Source: Chitinivorax sp. PXF-14
GTDB lineage: Bacteria > Pseudomonadota > Gammaproteobacteria > Burkholderiales > SCOH01
NCBI RefSeq assembly: GCF_040812015.1
Contig: NZ_JBFNXJ010000025.1
Location: 1 to 41,643 of the forward strand
Reading direction: 5' to 3'
Length of the DNA stretch: 41,643 nt
How positions within the stretch are numbered: the first letter of the stretch is position 1; every line of letters starts with the position of its first letter. Shown piece after piece: positions 9,487 through 16,689 of this stretch. A program made the position numbers and the translations under genes. The notes beneath the pieces are model-generated. The model was not told where the DNA came from. It did not search any database and saw only the letters and a program-made list of their open reading frames with translations.

Positions 9487-9538
9487 GTGCGGGGTGGCGC
9501 TCACCCCGCACCGCAGCTTGCGGCACCGTACGGCAAGC
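9487..9538 (+). repeat. Two consecutive stem-loops between the duplicated gene pairs
   Basis: GTGCGGGGT (9487-9495) pairs perfectly with ACCCCGCAC (9503-9511). GCTTGC (9516-9521) pairs with GCAAGC (9533-9538). Neither is followed by a T-run, so they look like RNA-stabilising or processing hairpins in an intercistronic leader rather than a factor-independent terminator. Confidence 0.6.
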
Positions 9539-9593
9539 ATGTCGTGGCAGACACGGCCAGCCGGTTTGCGGAGTCATAACAAGGAGGAGCCAC

Positions 9594-11069
9594 ATGAAAC
9601 AGAAACTACTTACCATTGCAGTCAGCGCGGCGCTGCTGCAGCTGCCATCGCTTGCCGCCGCTGATGACGGCAATCCAACCTTCAAGTTGAGAGGGTTTGG
9701 CACGTTGGCGGTGGTGCACACCAACCAGGACCAGACTGATTATCGCAATGGCCTCAAGCAGCCCACAGGCGCGGGCTATTCCCATGACTGGGACCCAGGC
9801 GTCGACAGCCGCCTCGGCCTGCAGGGTGATCTGGCACTGACCGACAAGCTGGCTGCCGTCGTGCAACTGGTGTCGGAACGCCAGTATGACAAGACCTTCG
9901 CGCCGTCGGTCGAATGGGCAAACGTCAAGTACAACATCACGCCCGATCTCAGCATTCGCGGCGGACGCATGGCACTGCCGGTGTTCATGCTGTCGGATTC
10001 GCGCAAGGTTGGTTACACCTACCCATGGGTCAGGACTCCGGTCGAGACCTACTTCCAGGTGGCCTTTACCAGCCTGAACGGTGGCGACCTGATGTACCGG
10101 GCCAATTTCGGCGACGCCAGCGCATCGATCCAGACCTATTACGGCAGCGCCAAGGACAAGATCCCTTCCTCGCTCGGCATCAACGAAGCCAAGGCCAAGA
10201 ATACCGCCGGCGTCAACGGCACCTTCGAGTATGGCGCCCTGAGCTTCCGTGCGGGCTATGTGCGCACCAAGCTCGACTATGTCGGCGACACGCTGAACCA
10301 GTTGTTCAACGGCTATCGCAGCCTCAACACCAATGCGACGGCGCTTGCCGCAGGCGCTACCCGCATCGCCGCCGGTGCAGCCGCAGCAGCGGCAGCACCC
10401 ACGACACCTGCCGGACTGGTGCCGGCATTGCAGGCTACGGCAAGCAGCGCACAAGCAGCTGCGGCATCGGCCGGTGCCATGGCCAGCAGCGCACAAGGCG
10501 TGATCGACGACCTCGAAGCGAAGGATAAGGATGCGACCTTCTCCGGCATCGGCGCGACCTACGACCCGGGCAACTGGTTCGTTCAAGGTGAATTCACCCA
10601 GCGCAAGACCAAGTCCTTCGTGGCAGACACCACGGGCTGGTACCTCTCGGGCGGCATGCGTATCGGCAAGTTCACGCCTTTCGCCACCTACTCGCGCCTG
10701 AAGACGGATAGCGAGATCCACGTATCCGGCGCGTCGGCCGCGACCAGCATCACGCAGCTGCCTGTCTCCGTCCCGCCGCTATCGGGCGCCATTGACGGCT
10801 ACAACGCCAGCGCGGCACAGATCAATGCCGGTGCGAACGGAGCCAATGCCGGCGTAAACAACCTGCTTTACGCTGCGTCCTATGCACAGAAGGACATCGG
10901 CCTGGGGCTTCGCTATGACTTCATGAAGAACGTCGATCTCAAGATGCAGTGGGATCGCGTGAGCTTCGACAACAACGGTGCAGGCAACACCTTCACCGAG
11001 CAGCAACCCGGATTCGACGCCGGCAAGAAAGTCAACGTCTTCAGTCTTGCTGTTGACTTTGTGTTCTAA
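9594..11069 (+). CDS. Outer-membrane porin, copy 2, with Ala-rich insertion
   Basis: A 491-residue paralogue of the upstream porin. It has a signal peptide (about 1-23), the same opening FKLRGFGTLAVVHTNQDQ and the same C-terminal SLAVDFVF. The start at 9594 follows GGAGGAG; the longer frame upstream lacks a ribosome site. It is about 63 residues longer than copy 1, largely because residues about 245-303 hold an Ala/Ser/Thr-rich segment with a run of alanines. This segment is absent from copy 1 and lies at a place expected to be a surface loop. Two stretches near the C-terminus also differ in length. The gene is followed 15 bp later by its own PBP-like partner. Function is as for copy 1, possibly with altered selectivity or surface exposure. 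Confidence 0.85.
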   Translation: MKQKLLTIAVSAALLQLPSLAAADDGNPTFKLRGFGTLAVVHTNQDQTDYRNGLKQPTGAGYSHDWDPGVDSRLGLQGDLALTDKLAAVVQLVSERQYDKTFAPSVEWANVKYNITPDLSIRGGRMALPVFMLSDSRKVGYTYPWVRTPVETYFQVAFTSLNGGDLMYRANFGDASASIQTYYGSAKDKIPSSLGINEAKAKNTAGVNGTFEYGALSFRAGYVRTKLDYVGDTLNQLFNGYRSLNTNATALAAGATRIAAGAAAAAAAPTTPAGLVPALQATASSAQAAAASAGAMASSAQGVIDDLEAKDKDATFSGIGATYDPGNWFVQGEFTQRKTKSFVADTTGWYLSGGMRIGKFTPFATYSRLKTDSEIHVSGASAATSITQLPVSVPPLSGAIDGYNASAAQINAGANGANAGVNNLLYAASYAQKDIGLGLRYDFMKNVDLKMQWDRVSFDNNGAGNTFTEQQPGFDAGKKVNVFSLAVDFVF

Positions 11070-11084
11070 GTGGAGGGATGGCAA

Positions 11085-11513
11085 ATGAAAACTAAAATTA
11101 TCCGTACCGCCCTCATCGGCTTTGCCCTTGCAATGGGAGCGCAGGCAGCGCAGGCGGAAATCGCCGTGATCGTCAGCGCCAAGAGCCCCGTGGGCAACCT
11201 GAGCGGCGACCAGGTGTCGCAGATCTTCCTCGGAAAATCGAACAACTTCCCAGGTGGCGGCCCGGCAATCCCGGTCGACCAGGCGGAAGGCTCGGCGGCT
11301 CGCGAAGACTTCTATACCAAGGTGACCGGCAAGTCGGCAGCACAGGTCAAGGCCTACTGGTCCAAGCTGATCTTCACCGGCAAGGGCCAGCCACCGAAGG
11401 AAGTCGGCGGCGACAAGGACGTCAAGAAGCTGATTGCAGACAACCCCAATATGGTCGGCTATATCGAAAAGGGGGCGGTTGACGGCAGCGTGAAAGTCAT
11501 TCTGAGCCAATAA
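11085..11513 (+). CDS. Small periplasmic PBP-like (PstS-type) protein, copy 2
   Basis: A 142-residue secreted protein of the same length as copy 1, with a signal peptide ending AQA and the motifs LSGDQVSQIFLGK, QVKAYWSKLIFTGKG and GYIEKGAVDG. I chose ATG 11085 because GGAGGG sits eight bases ahead, exactly as in copy 1. A GTG start at 11070 in the same frame would swallow that ribosome site. Most differences from copy 1 are conservative and are concentrated in the C-terminal third (VKKLIADNPNM versus VKKALAENPGA). It ends the transcription unit before a strong terminator. Confidence 0.85.
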   Translation: MKTKIIRTALIGFALAMGAQAAQAEIAVIVSAKSPVGNLSGDQVSQIFLGKSNNFPGGGPAIPVDQAEGSAAREDFYTKVTGKSAAQVKAYWSKLIFTGKGQPPKEVGGDKDVKKLIADNPNMVGYIEKGAVDGSVKVILSQ

Positions 11514-11538
11514 CCAAAACTGCAGTTGCAAGGCTTGG

Positions 11539-11563
11539 CGGGCAGCTTCGGCTGCCCGTTTTT
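11539..11563 (+). terminator. Rho-independent terminator of the porin/PBP locus
   Basis: An 8-bp stem CGGGCAGC/GCTGCCCG closes a TTCG tetraloop and is followed by five T. It is 25 bases after the stop of the second PBP-like gene. Confidence 0.9.
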
Positions 11564-11760
11564 CATGGTGCCGCCATCATCATGCCGGGCCGGAGAGACC
11601 ATGACTCGACAAAGCCGACAAATGCCCGCACTTTCGGGGGCTGCAGCTGGCGGAATGGAAAGATGACGTACAACGGCGTGTGTGGCAGCGCATACTGCGC
11701 CAACAGCCGCACCAGCCGCCCGGCCGCGCCATCAGGCCCGACGACTAGTAAGGCCGCCCT
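11563..11760 (-). pseudogene. C-terminal remnant of a LysR-type regulator
   Basis: The minus frame ending at 11563 translates to a typical LysR C-terminal tail: [20 protein letters not shown], then [30 protein letters not shown]. Ahead of residue R (11760) the similarity stops. No HTH or effector-domain start is present, and the frame runs into the htpG promoter region. About 65 of roughly 300 codons survive, so this is a truncated gene. It fills most of the otherwise gene-free 11514-11945 interval. The call rests on recognising the conserved AGRLVRLL...PLY...KVRAFVdF pattern. Confidence 0.75.
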
Positions 11761-11876
11761 GCCACGCCGCTTCAGGCCAGCACCATGGGGTGGACCAACG
11801 GATACCCACGCGACACAGCCGGCGCCCTGCGCCACCTCGTTTGGGCAGCAATCCCTCGCCACCAGGGCAGACCGCT

Positions 11877-11902
11877 CTTGTAATTTGCCGTCGCCGCCCC
11901 CA
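11877..11902 (+). promoter_or_regulatory. Putative sigma-32 heat-shock promoter of htpG
   Basis: CTTGTAA (11877-11883), 11 bases, then CCCCAATT (11895-11902) resemble the sigma-32 consensus CTTGAAA / CCCCATnT. The predicted transcript would start about 35 bases before the htpG ATG. The spacer is at the short end of the allowed range. Confidence 0.5.
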
Positions 11903-11945
11903 ATTTGGGACCATTCCGCAACACACCACACGGAGTGATCCCGAG

Positions 11946-13850
11946 ATGACCACCACCAATAAAGAAACACTCGGCTTCCAGGCCGAAGTCAAACAACTGC
12001 TGCAGCTGATGATCCACTCCTTGTACTCGAACAAGGAGATCTTCCTGCGTGAACTGGTTTCCAACGCATCCGACGCCTGCGACAAGCTGCGCTTCGAGGC
12101 AATGAGCGACAGCGCGCTGTTCGAAACCGACGCCGAGCTGAAGATCCGCGTCAGCTACGACAAGGACGCGCGCACCGTCACGATCAGCGACAACGGCATC
12201 GGCATGAACCGCCAGGAAGTCGTCGACCACATCGGCACGATCGCCAAATCCGGCACGCGCGCCTTCTTCGAGAACCTGACCGGCGACTCGAAAAAGGACG
12301 CCAACCTGATCGGCCAGTTCGGCGTCGGCTTCTATTCGTCCTTCATCATCGCCGACCGCGTCACGCTGATCACCCGCCGCGCCGGTCTCACCGCCGAGCA
12401 CGGCGTGAAGTGGGAATCGGGTGGTGAAGGCGACTTCACCATCGAGAACGTCGACAAGCCCGGCCGCGGTACCGAGGTGACCCTGCACCTGCGCGAGGGC
12501 GAGGATGAATTCCTCAACGACTGGCGCCTCAAGGGCATCCTGCGCAAGTATTCCGACCACATCACGCTGCCCATCCTGATGCAGAAGGAAGCCGGCTACG
12601 ACAAGGACGGCAACATCACGCCGGCAGAGGGCGAGGAAACCGTCAACCAGGCATCGGCACTGTGGACCCGCTCGAAGAACGACATCAACGAGGAGCAGTA
12701 CAAGGAGTTCTACAAGCACGTCGCCCATGACTTCGACGAGCCGCTGGCCTGGAGCCACGCCCGCGTAGAGGGCCGGCAGGAATACACCGAGCTGCTGTAC
12801 GTGCCCAAGCGCGCGCCGTTCGACATGTGGGACCGCGAGCGCCGCCATGGCGTGAAGCTCTACGTGCGCCGCGTGTTCATCATGGAAGACGCCGACAAGC
12901 TGCTGCCGCACTACCTGCGCTTCGTGCGCGGTGTGATTGACAGCGCCGACCTGCCGCTCAACGTGTCGCGTGAAATCCTGCAGGGCAGCAAGGACATCGA
13001 CGCCATCCGTGCCGGCTGCACCAAGAAGGTTCTCGATCTGTTGGGCCAATTGGCCGAAAACGAGCAGGACAAGTTCACCACCTTCTGGAGCGAATTCGGC
13101 ACCGTGCTCAAGGAAGGCATCGGCGAAGACCAATCGAACAAGGAAAAGATCGCCAAGCTATGCCGCTTCGCCTCGACGCAGGCCGACACCGACGCGCAGG
13201 TGGTCAGCCTCGACGAGTACATCGGCCGCATGAAGGAAGGCCAGGACAAGATCTATTACATCACCGGCGACAGCTTCGCCGCGGCGAAGAACAGCCCGCA
13301 CCTCGAAGTCTTCCGCAAGAAGGGCGTCGAAGTGCTGCTGCTGTCCGACCGCGTCGACGAGTGGCTGGTATCGAACCTGTTCGACTACGACGGCAAGTCG
13401 CTGCAATCGGTCGCCAAGGGCGATCTCGACCTGGGCTCACTCGAAAACGAGAGCGAGAAGGAAGAGCAGAAGAAGGCCGCTGACGACTACAAGGACCTGA
13501 CCGACAAGATTCAGGCCGCGCTGGGCGAGCGCGTGAAGGAAGTGCGCATCACCCACCGCCTGACCGAATCGGCATCGTGCCTCGTGGTCGAGGAACACGC
13601 AATGAGCGGCCACCTGGAGCGCCTGCTGAAGCAAGCCGGCCAGAAGATCGACAGCGTCAAGCCGACGCTGGAGATCAATCCCAGCCACATGATCGTGCAG
13701 AAGCTCAAGGCCGAGCAGAACGGCGAGCGCTTCGCCGACTGGAGCCACATCCTGCTCGACCAGGCGCAGCTCGCCGAGGGCGGCCAACTCGAAGACCCGG
13801 CGGCCTTCGTCAAGCGGCTCAATGGCCTGATGCTGGCCATGTCGGCCTGA
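11946..13850 (+). CDS. htpG: Molecular chaperone HtpG (bacterial Hsp90)
   Basis: A 634-residue cytosolic ATP-dependent chaperone. The GHKL nucleotide fold is at the N-terminus: [20 protein letters not shown] and [11 protein letters not shown]. The middle domain follows ([12 protein letters not shown] with the catalytic-loop Arg). The C-terminal dimer domain ends in [10 protein letters not shown] and has no eukaryotic MEEVD. Length is the family norm. The start is ATG 11946, where the protein reads [20 protein letters not shown], the universal Hsp90 beginning. The frame upstream is open but reads across the LysR remnant. It appears monocistronic with its own heat-shock-type promoter and a 14-bp-stem terminator. 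Confidence 0.98.
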   Translation: MTTTNKETLGFQAEVKQLLQLMIHSLYSNKEIFLRELVSNASDACDKLRFEAMSDSALFETDAELKIRVSYDKDARTVTISDNGIGMNRQEVVDHIGTIAKSGTRAFFENLTGDSKKDANLIGQFGVGFYSSFIIADRVTLITRRAGLTAEHGVKWESGGEGDFTIENVDKPGRGTEVTLHLREGEDEFLNDWRLKGILRKYSDHITLPILMQKEAGYDKDGNITPAEGEETVNQASALWTRSKNDINEEQYKEFYKHVAHDFDEPLAWSHARVEGRQEYTELLYVPKRAPFDMWDRERRHGVKLYVRRVFIMEDADKLLPHYLRFVRGVIDSADLPLNVSREILQGSKDIDAIRAGCTKKVLDLLGQLAENEQDKFTTFWSEFGTVLKEGIGEDQSNKEKIAKLCRFASTQADTDAQVVSLDEYIGRMKEGQDKIYYITGDSFAAAKNSPHLEVFRKKGVEVLLLSDRVDEWLVSNLFDYDGKSLQSVAKGDLDLGSLENESEKEEQKKAADDYKDLTDKIQAALGERVKEVRITHRLTESASCLVVEEHAMSGHLERLLKQAGQKIDSVKPTLEINPSHMIVQKLKAEQNGERFADWSHILLDQAQLAEGGQLEDPAAFVKRLNGLMLAMSA

Positions 13851-13911
13851 TCCGGTCGGGTAGACCCGGTCAGGTCAAGCTGATCGAATCTGCCTGAGCG
13901 GCAGCGCCAAC

Positions 13912-13950
13912 ACGACAACGCCACCGCAACCGGTGGCGTTGTCGTTTATT
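13912..13950. terminator. Bidirectional terminator between htpG and the cupin gene
   Basis: A perfect 14-bp stem (13912-13925 with 13932-13945) with a 6-base loop is followed by a T-rich tail on the plus strand. It lies 60 bases past htpG and touches the stop codon (13946-13948) of the convergent cupin gene, so it can serve both. Confidence 0.85.
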
Positions 13951-14377
13951 GCGGCGCATCGTCGGCGGGCAGAGGCTGGCGCCGCGCCTCGCCGGGCTCG
14001 GACAGCAGCCAGGCGACCAGCCTCGCCGGCTTGTCCGCGCTGGCATTGCGCGACAGCAGATGGGCCGCGCCGGGCGGCTCGTACCAGAACTGGCCGGCGC
14101 GGTAGTGGCGTGGCGGCTGTCCGCCCAGTTGCGACACCACCTCGCCCTCGACCACGTAGGCGAGCACCGATCCCGGATGCCGGTGCGGCGCCGAGACCTG
14201 CCCCGGCGCATAGCCGACGCTGATCAGCGTCGCGAGCTTGGGCGGCGCATCGGGCAACGGCTGCACCGTCAGCACCTCGACGCTTTCGCCCGTCGCCGCC
14301 GCTTCGTGCGCACCAGCAGCGCCACACGTCAGCGCCAGCGCCGCCAGGCACAGCAAGAATTCACGCCGGATCGCCAT
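13946..14377 (-). CDS. Secreted cupin-domain protein
   Basis: A 143-residue protein with a signal peptide (residues 1-23, ending CGAAGA) and one cupin barrel. Motif 1 reads PHRHPGSVLAYVVEGEV (metal-ligand HxH and Glu). Motif 2 reads GQFWYEPPGAAHLLSRN, with the last ligand His. It starts three bases after the stop of the AhpD-like gene, so the two are co-transcribed. Periplasmic single-cupin proteins of this type are often found beside carboxymuconolactone-decarboxylase-like genes; the reaction is unknown. Control by the divergent MocR regulator is likely from the arrangement. Confidence 0.85.
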   Translation of the reverse strand: MAIRREFLLCLAALALTCGAAGAHEAAATGESVEVLTVQPLPDAPPKLATLISVGYAPGQVSAPHRHPGSVLAYVVEGEVVSQLGGQPPRHYRAGQFWYEPPGAAHLLSRNASADKPARLVAWLLSEPGEARRQPLPADDAPQ

Positions 14378-14380
14378 GGC

Positions 14381-14818
14381 TTACTCCGGCAGCTTGCGCG
14401 ACGCCGCCACCAGGCGGTTCCAGCCGTTGATCGCGTTGACCGCCATGGTCAGATCGACGACCTCCTTGTCGCTGAAATGCTGGCGCAATTCCTCGTACAG
14501 CGCGTCGGTCGCATGCGATTGGGCGATCAACGTCATCGCCTCGGCCCAGGCCAGCACGGCACGTTCGCGCGCATCGAAGAAAGGCGTCATGCGCCAGACG
14601 GCGACGGCGTGCAGGCGGCGCTCGCTCTCACCGATCTTGCGGGCTTCCGTCACATGCATGTCGACGCAGAAACCGCAGCCGTTGATCTGCGAGCAGCGCA
14701 GCTTGATCAGCTCGATGAGGCGCTTGTCCAGGCCACATTGTGAGAGATAGGCCTCCAGGCCCAGCATGGCTTTGACAGCGGCCGGGCCGGTTTCATACAG
14801 GTCGAATCGAGGGGTCAT
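14381..14818 (-). CDS. Carboxymuconolactone decarboxylase / AhpD-family protein
   Basis: A 145-residue all-helical protein with the AhpD redox signature: ELIKLRCSQINGCGFCVDMH, giving CxxC plus the downstream His and an upstream Glu. This implies peroxidase- or disulfide-reductase-type chemistry rather than lactone decarboxylation. I chose the start at 14818 (MTPRFDLYE), preceded by GGAG with 5-base spacing. An ATG directly before it and a longer frame to 14881 are possible but poorly supported. It is the first gene of a two-gene unit with the cupin, divergent from the MocR gene 121 bp away. Confidence 0.88.
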   Translation of the reverse strand: MTPRFDLYETGPAAVKAMLGLEAYLSQCGLDKRLIELIKLRCSQINGCGFCVDMHVTEARKIGESERRLHAVAVWRMTPFFDARERAVLAWAEAMTLIAQSHATDALYEELRQHFSDKEVVDLTMAVNAINGWNRLVAASRKLPE

Positions 14819-14939
14819 CATGGCTCCAGGGATGAGGTTGCGATCAATACCGACAAAAATCGCCGTTTTCAGACAAGCCAACGATAATGCGCAAAGTGGC
14901 GCGAGAAAATAGCCAATTCATCGACACTCAAGGAGACCA

Positions 14940-16373
14940 ATGGATCTGCACCTGCACTTCGACGGCGAGCGTGACCTGGTCGGCCAGCTCTACCGCCAGC
15001 TGCGCGACGCCATCCTGAGCCAGCGCCTGCAGGCCGGCGCGCAATTGCCGCCGAGCCGGCTGCTGGCGCAGCAGTTCCAGGTATCGCGCAAGACCGTGAC
15101 CGAGGCCTACGACCGGCTGCGCAGCAAGGGCCTGCTGCATGGCAAGGCGGGCGCCGGCACCTTCGTCAGCGATCTGGCGCGGCGTCAGGCCGATGGCCGC
15201 CCTGGCGCCAGGTCCGCCGCCATCGTGCCGCTCGCACGCTGGACCACCGTGGATACACCGCTGCTGGGCGCGCCGGCACAGGCCTCGCGCTATGACTTTC
15301 GCGGCGGCCAACCCGACCGGCCGCCGGCGCTGTCCGATGCCTGGCGCCAGTGCGTGGCCGATGCGCTGCGGCGGCCCAGCCACATGGGTGCGATACCGCC
15401 GGAAGGCCTGCCCGCACTGCGCGAACTGATCGCGCGGCAGCTCGCGGCAACGCGGGCAGTCATCTGCGAGGCGGCGGACATCATGGTCACCCACGGCGCG
15501 CAGCAAGCGATCGACCTGATCGGCCGCGTGATGATCGAGCCCGGCGCGGTGGTGGCGATGGAAGACCCGGGCTATCCGCCCGCGCGTGCCGCCTTCCTGT
15601 CGCACGGCGCCCGCCTGGTCGGCGTGCCGGTCGATGACGAAGGGCTGTGCGTCGAGCAATTGCCGGACGACGCCCGGCTGGTGTACGTCACGCCCTCGCA
15701 CCAGTTCCCGCTCGGCATGCCGATGAGCCTGCCGCGCCGCCTTGCCCTGCTCGAATGGGCGGCGGCGCGCGGCGCGGTGATCATCGAGGACGATTACGAC
15801 TGCGAATTCCGTTATCAGGGGCGCCCGCTCGAATCGCTGCAGAACCTCGATCGCGCCGGGCTGGTGGCCTATGTGGGCAGCTTCTCCAAGACCCTATTCC
15901 CCGAGCTGCGCCTGGGCTATCTGGTGATGCCGCCAGGCCTGCGCCTGGCGCTGTGCAAGGCCAAGCACCTGTCCGACTGGTACACCTACCCGCTGGGGCA
16001 GGAGGCGCTGGTGCGCTTTCTGCGCGACGGCGCGCTTGCCAGGCACATGCGGCGCAGCCACAAGCGCTACGCGGTACGGCGCGAGCGGCTGCTGGCCAGG
16101 CTGGATGGCGATCTGGGACACTGGCTGCAGCCCATCGTGCCGATGGCCGGCTTTCACCTCACGGCCTGGTTGCGGCAGCCGATCGACACGGCGGCGCTCG
16201 GCTATCAGGCCCGGCTGATGGACCTCGGCATCTACCCGCTCGCACCGTTCTACCACGCCCAGCCGGCGCGGGCCGGGCTGATGTTCGGCTTTGGCGCGCT
16301 GGACCTGGCCGAGCTCGACGAAGGCCTGAACCGGCTGCGCGACCTGCTCGCCGGCTGGCCTGCAAGCGCCTAG
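14940..16373 (+). CDS. MocR/PdxR-type transcriptional regulator (GntR HTH fused to aminotransferase fold)
   Basis: A 477-residue regulator. Residues about 10-75 form a GntR winged helix (AILSQRLQAGAQLPPSRLLA, then VSRKTVTEAYDRLRSKGLL). Residues about 110-470 are a class-I aminotransferase-like effector domain. The PLP lysine is Lys317 in VGSFSKTLFPELRLGY, and IIEDDYDCEFRY is the usual cofactor-side motif. A clear AAGGAGA lies seven bases before the ATG. Divergent orientation from the AhpD-like/cupin pair suggests it controls them. The target pathway (PLP, amine or amino-acid responsive) cannot be told from sequence. Confidence 0.93.
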   Translation: MDLHLHFDGERDLVGQLYRQLRDAILSQRLQAGAQLPPSRLLAQQFQVSRKTVTEAYDRLRSKGLLHGKAGAGTFVSDLARRQADGRPGARSAAIVPLARWTTVDTPLLGAPAQASRYDFRGGQPDRPPALSDAWRQCVADALRRPSHMGAIPPEGLPALRELIARQLAATRAVICEAADIMVTHGAQQAIDLIGRVMIEPGAVVAMEDPGYPPARAAFLSHGARLVGVPVDDEGLCVEQLPDDARLVYVTPSHQFPLGMPMSLPRRLALLEWAAARGAVIIEDDYDCEFRYQGRPLESLQNLDRAGLVAYVGSFSKTLFPELRLGYLVMPPGLRLALCKAKHLSDWYTYPLGQEALVRFLRDGALARHMRRSHKRYAVRRERLLARLDGDLGHWLQPIVPMAGFHLTAWLRQPIDTAALGYQARLMDLGIYPLAPFYHAQPARAGLMFGFGALDLAELDEGLNRLRDLLAGWPASA

Positions 16374-16580
16374 CGGCGGGCCTCCCGGCGATGCTGCAAG
16401 GCCCGCCGGTATTGGCCCGCAGCCGTGCCGGCAGCGCGGACCACGGGCAGTGACAATGACTGGCCGGGCTCACCGCACGGTCGAAGCATGGCGACGCAAC
16501 ACCTGTCGTGCATGGCGGGCCTGATACCCGCCCGGCAGCGCAGGATGGCTGCCTATATGGCAGCCGCCTCGCCTCATAAC
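16374..16580. other. Non-coding stretch between mocR and the TonB receptor
   Basis: No credible gene. A 9-bp inverted repeat (GGCGGGCCT/AGGCCCGCC, around 16375-16405) just after the regulator stop could act in termination but lacks a T-run. The rest up to the Fur-like box shows nothing I recognise. Confidence 0.4.
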
Positions 16581-16599
16581 GAGAACAACAATCAATATC
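16581..16599. promoter_or_regulatory. Fur-like box upstream of the TonB-dependent receptor
   Basis: GAGAACAACAATCAATATC matches the 19-bp Fur consensus GATAATGATAATCATTATC at 14 of 19 positions by my count. It lies in an AT-rich island 91 bases before the receptor start. This suggests iron repression; binding is inferred. Confidence 0.6.
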
Positions 16600-16689
16600 A
16601 TACAATTGTAAAAGTTCGCGAATACCGCTCAACAAGCGTAACCATCGCAGTACGATCAGCGCCCAGACTACTTCGCGCCGCAAATCGAC

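Noticed and set aside
11772-13133. 453-codon minus-strand frame opposite htpG
   Set aside because: Antisense shadow of a highly conserved chaperone.
14876-14916. Repeated AGCCAA (14876 and 14911) as a MocR direct-repeat operator
   Set aside because: MocR proteins can use direct repeats, but six bases repeated once in an intergenic region is too little to call a site.
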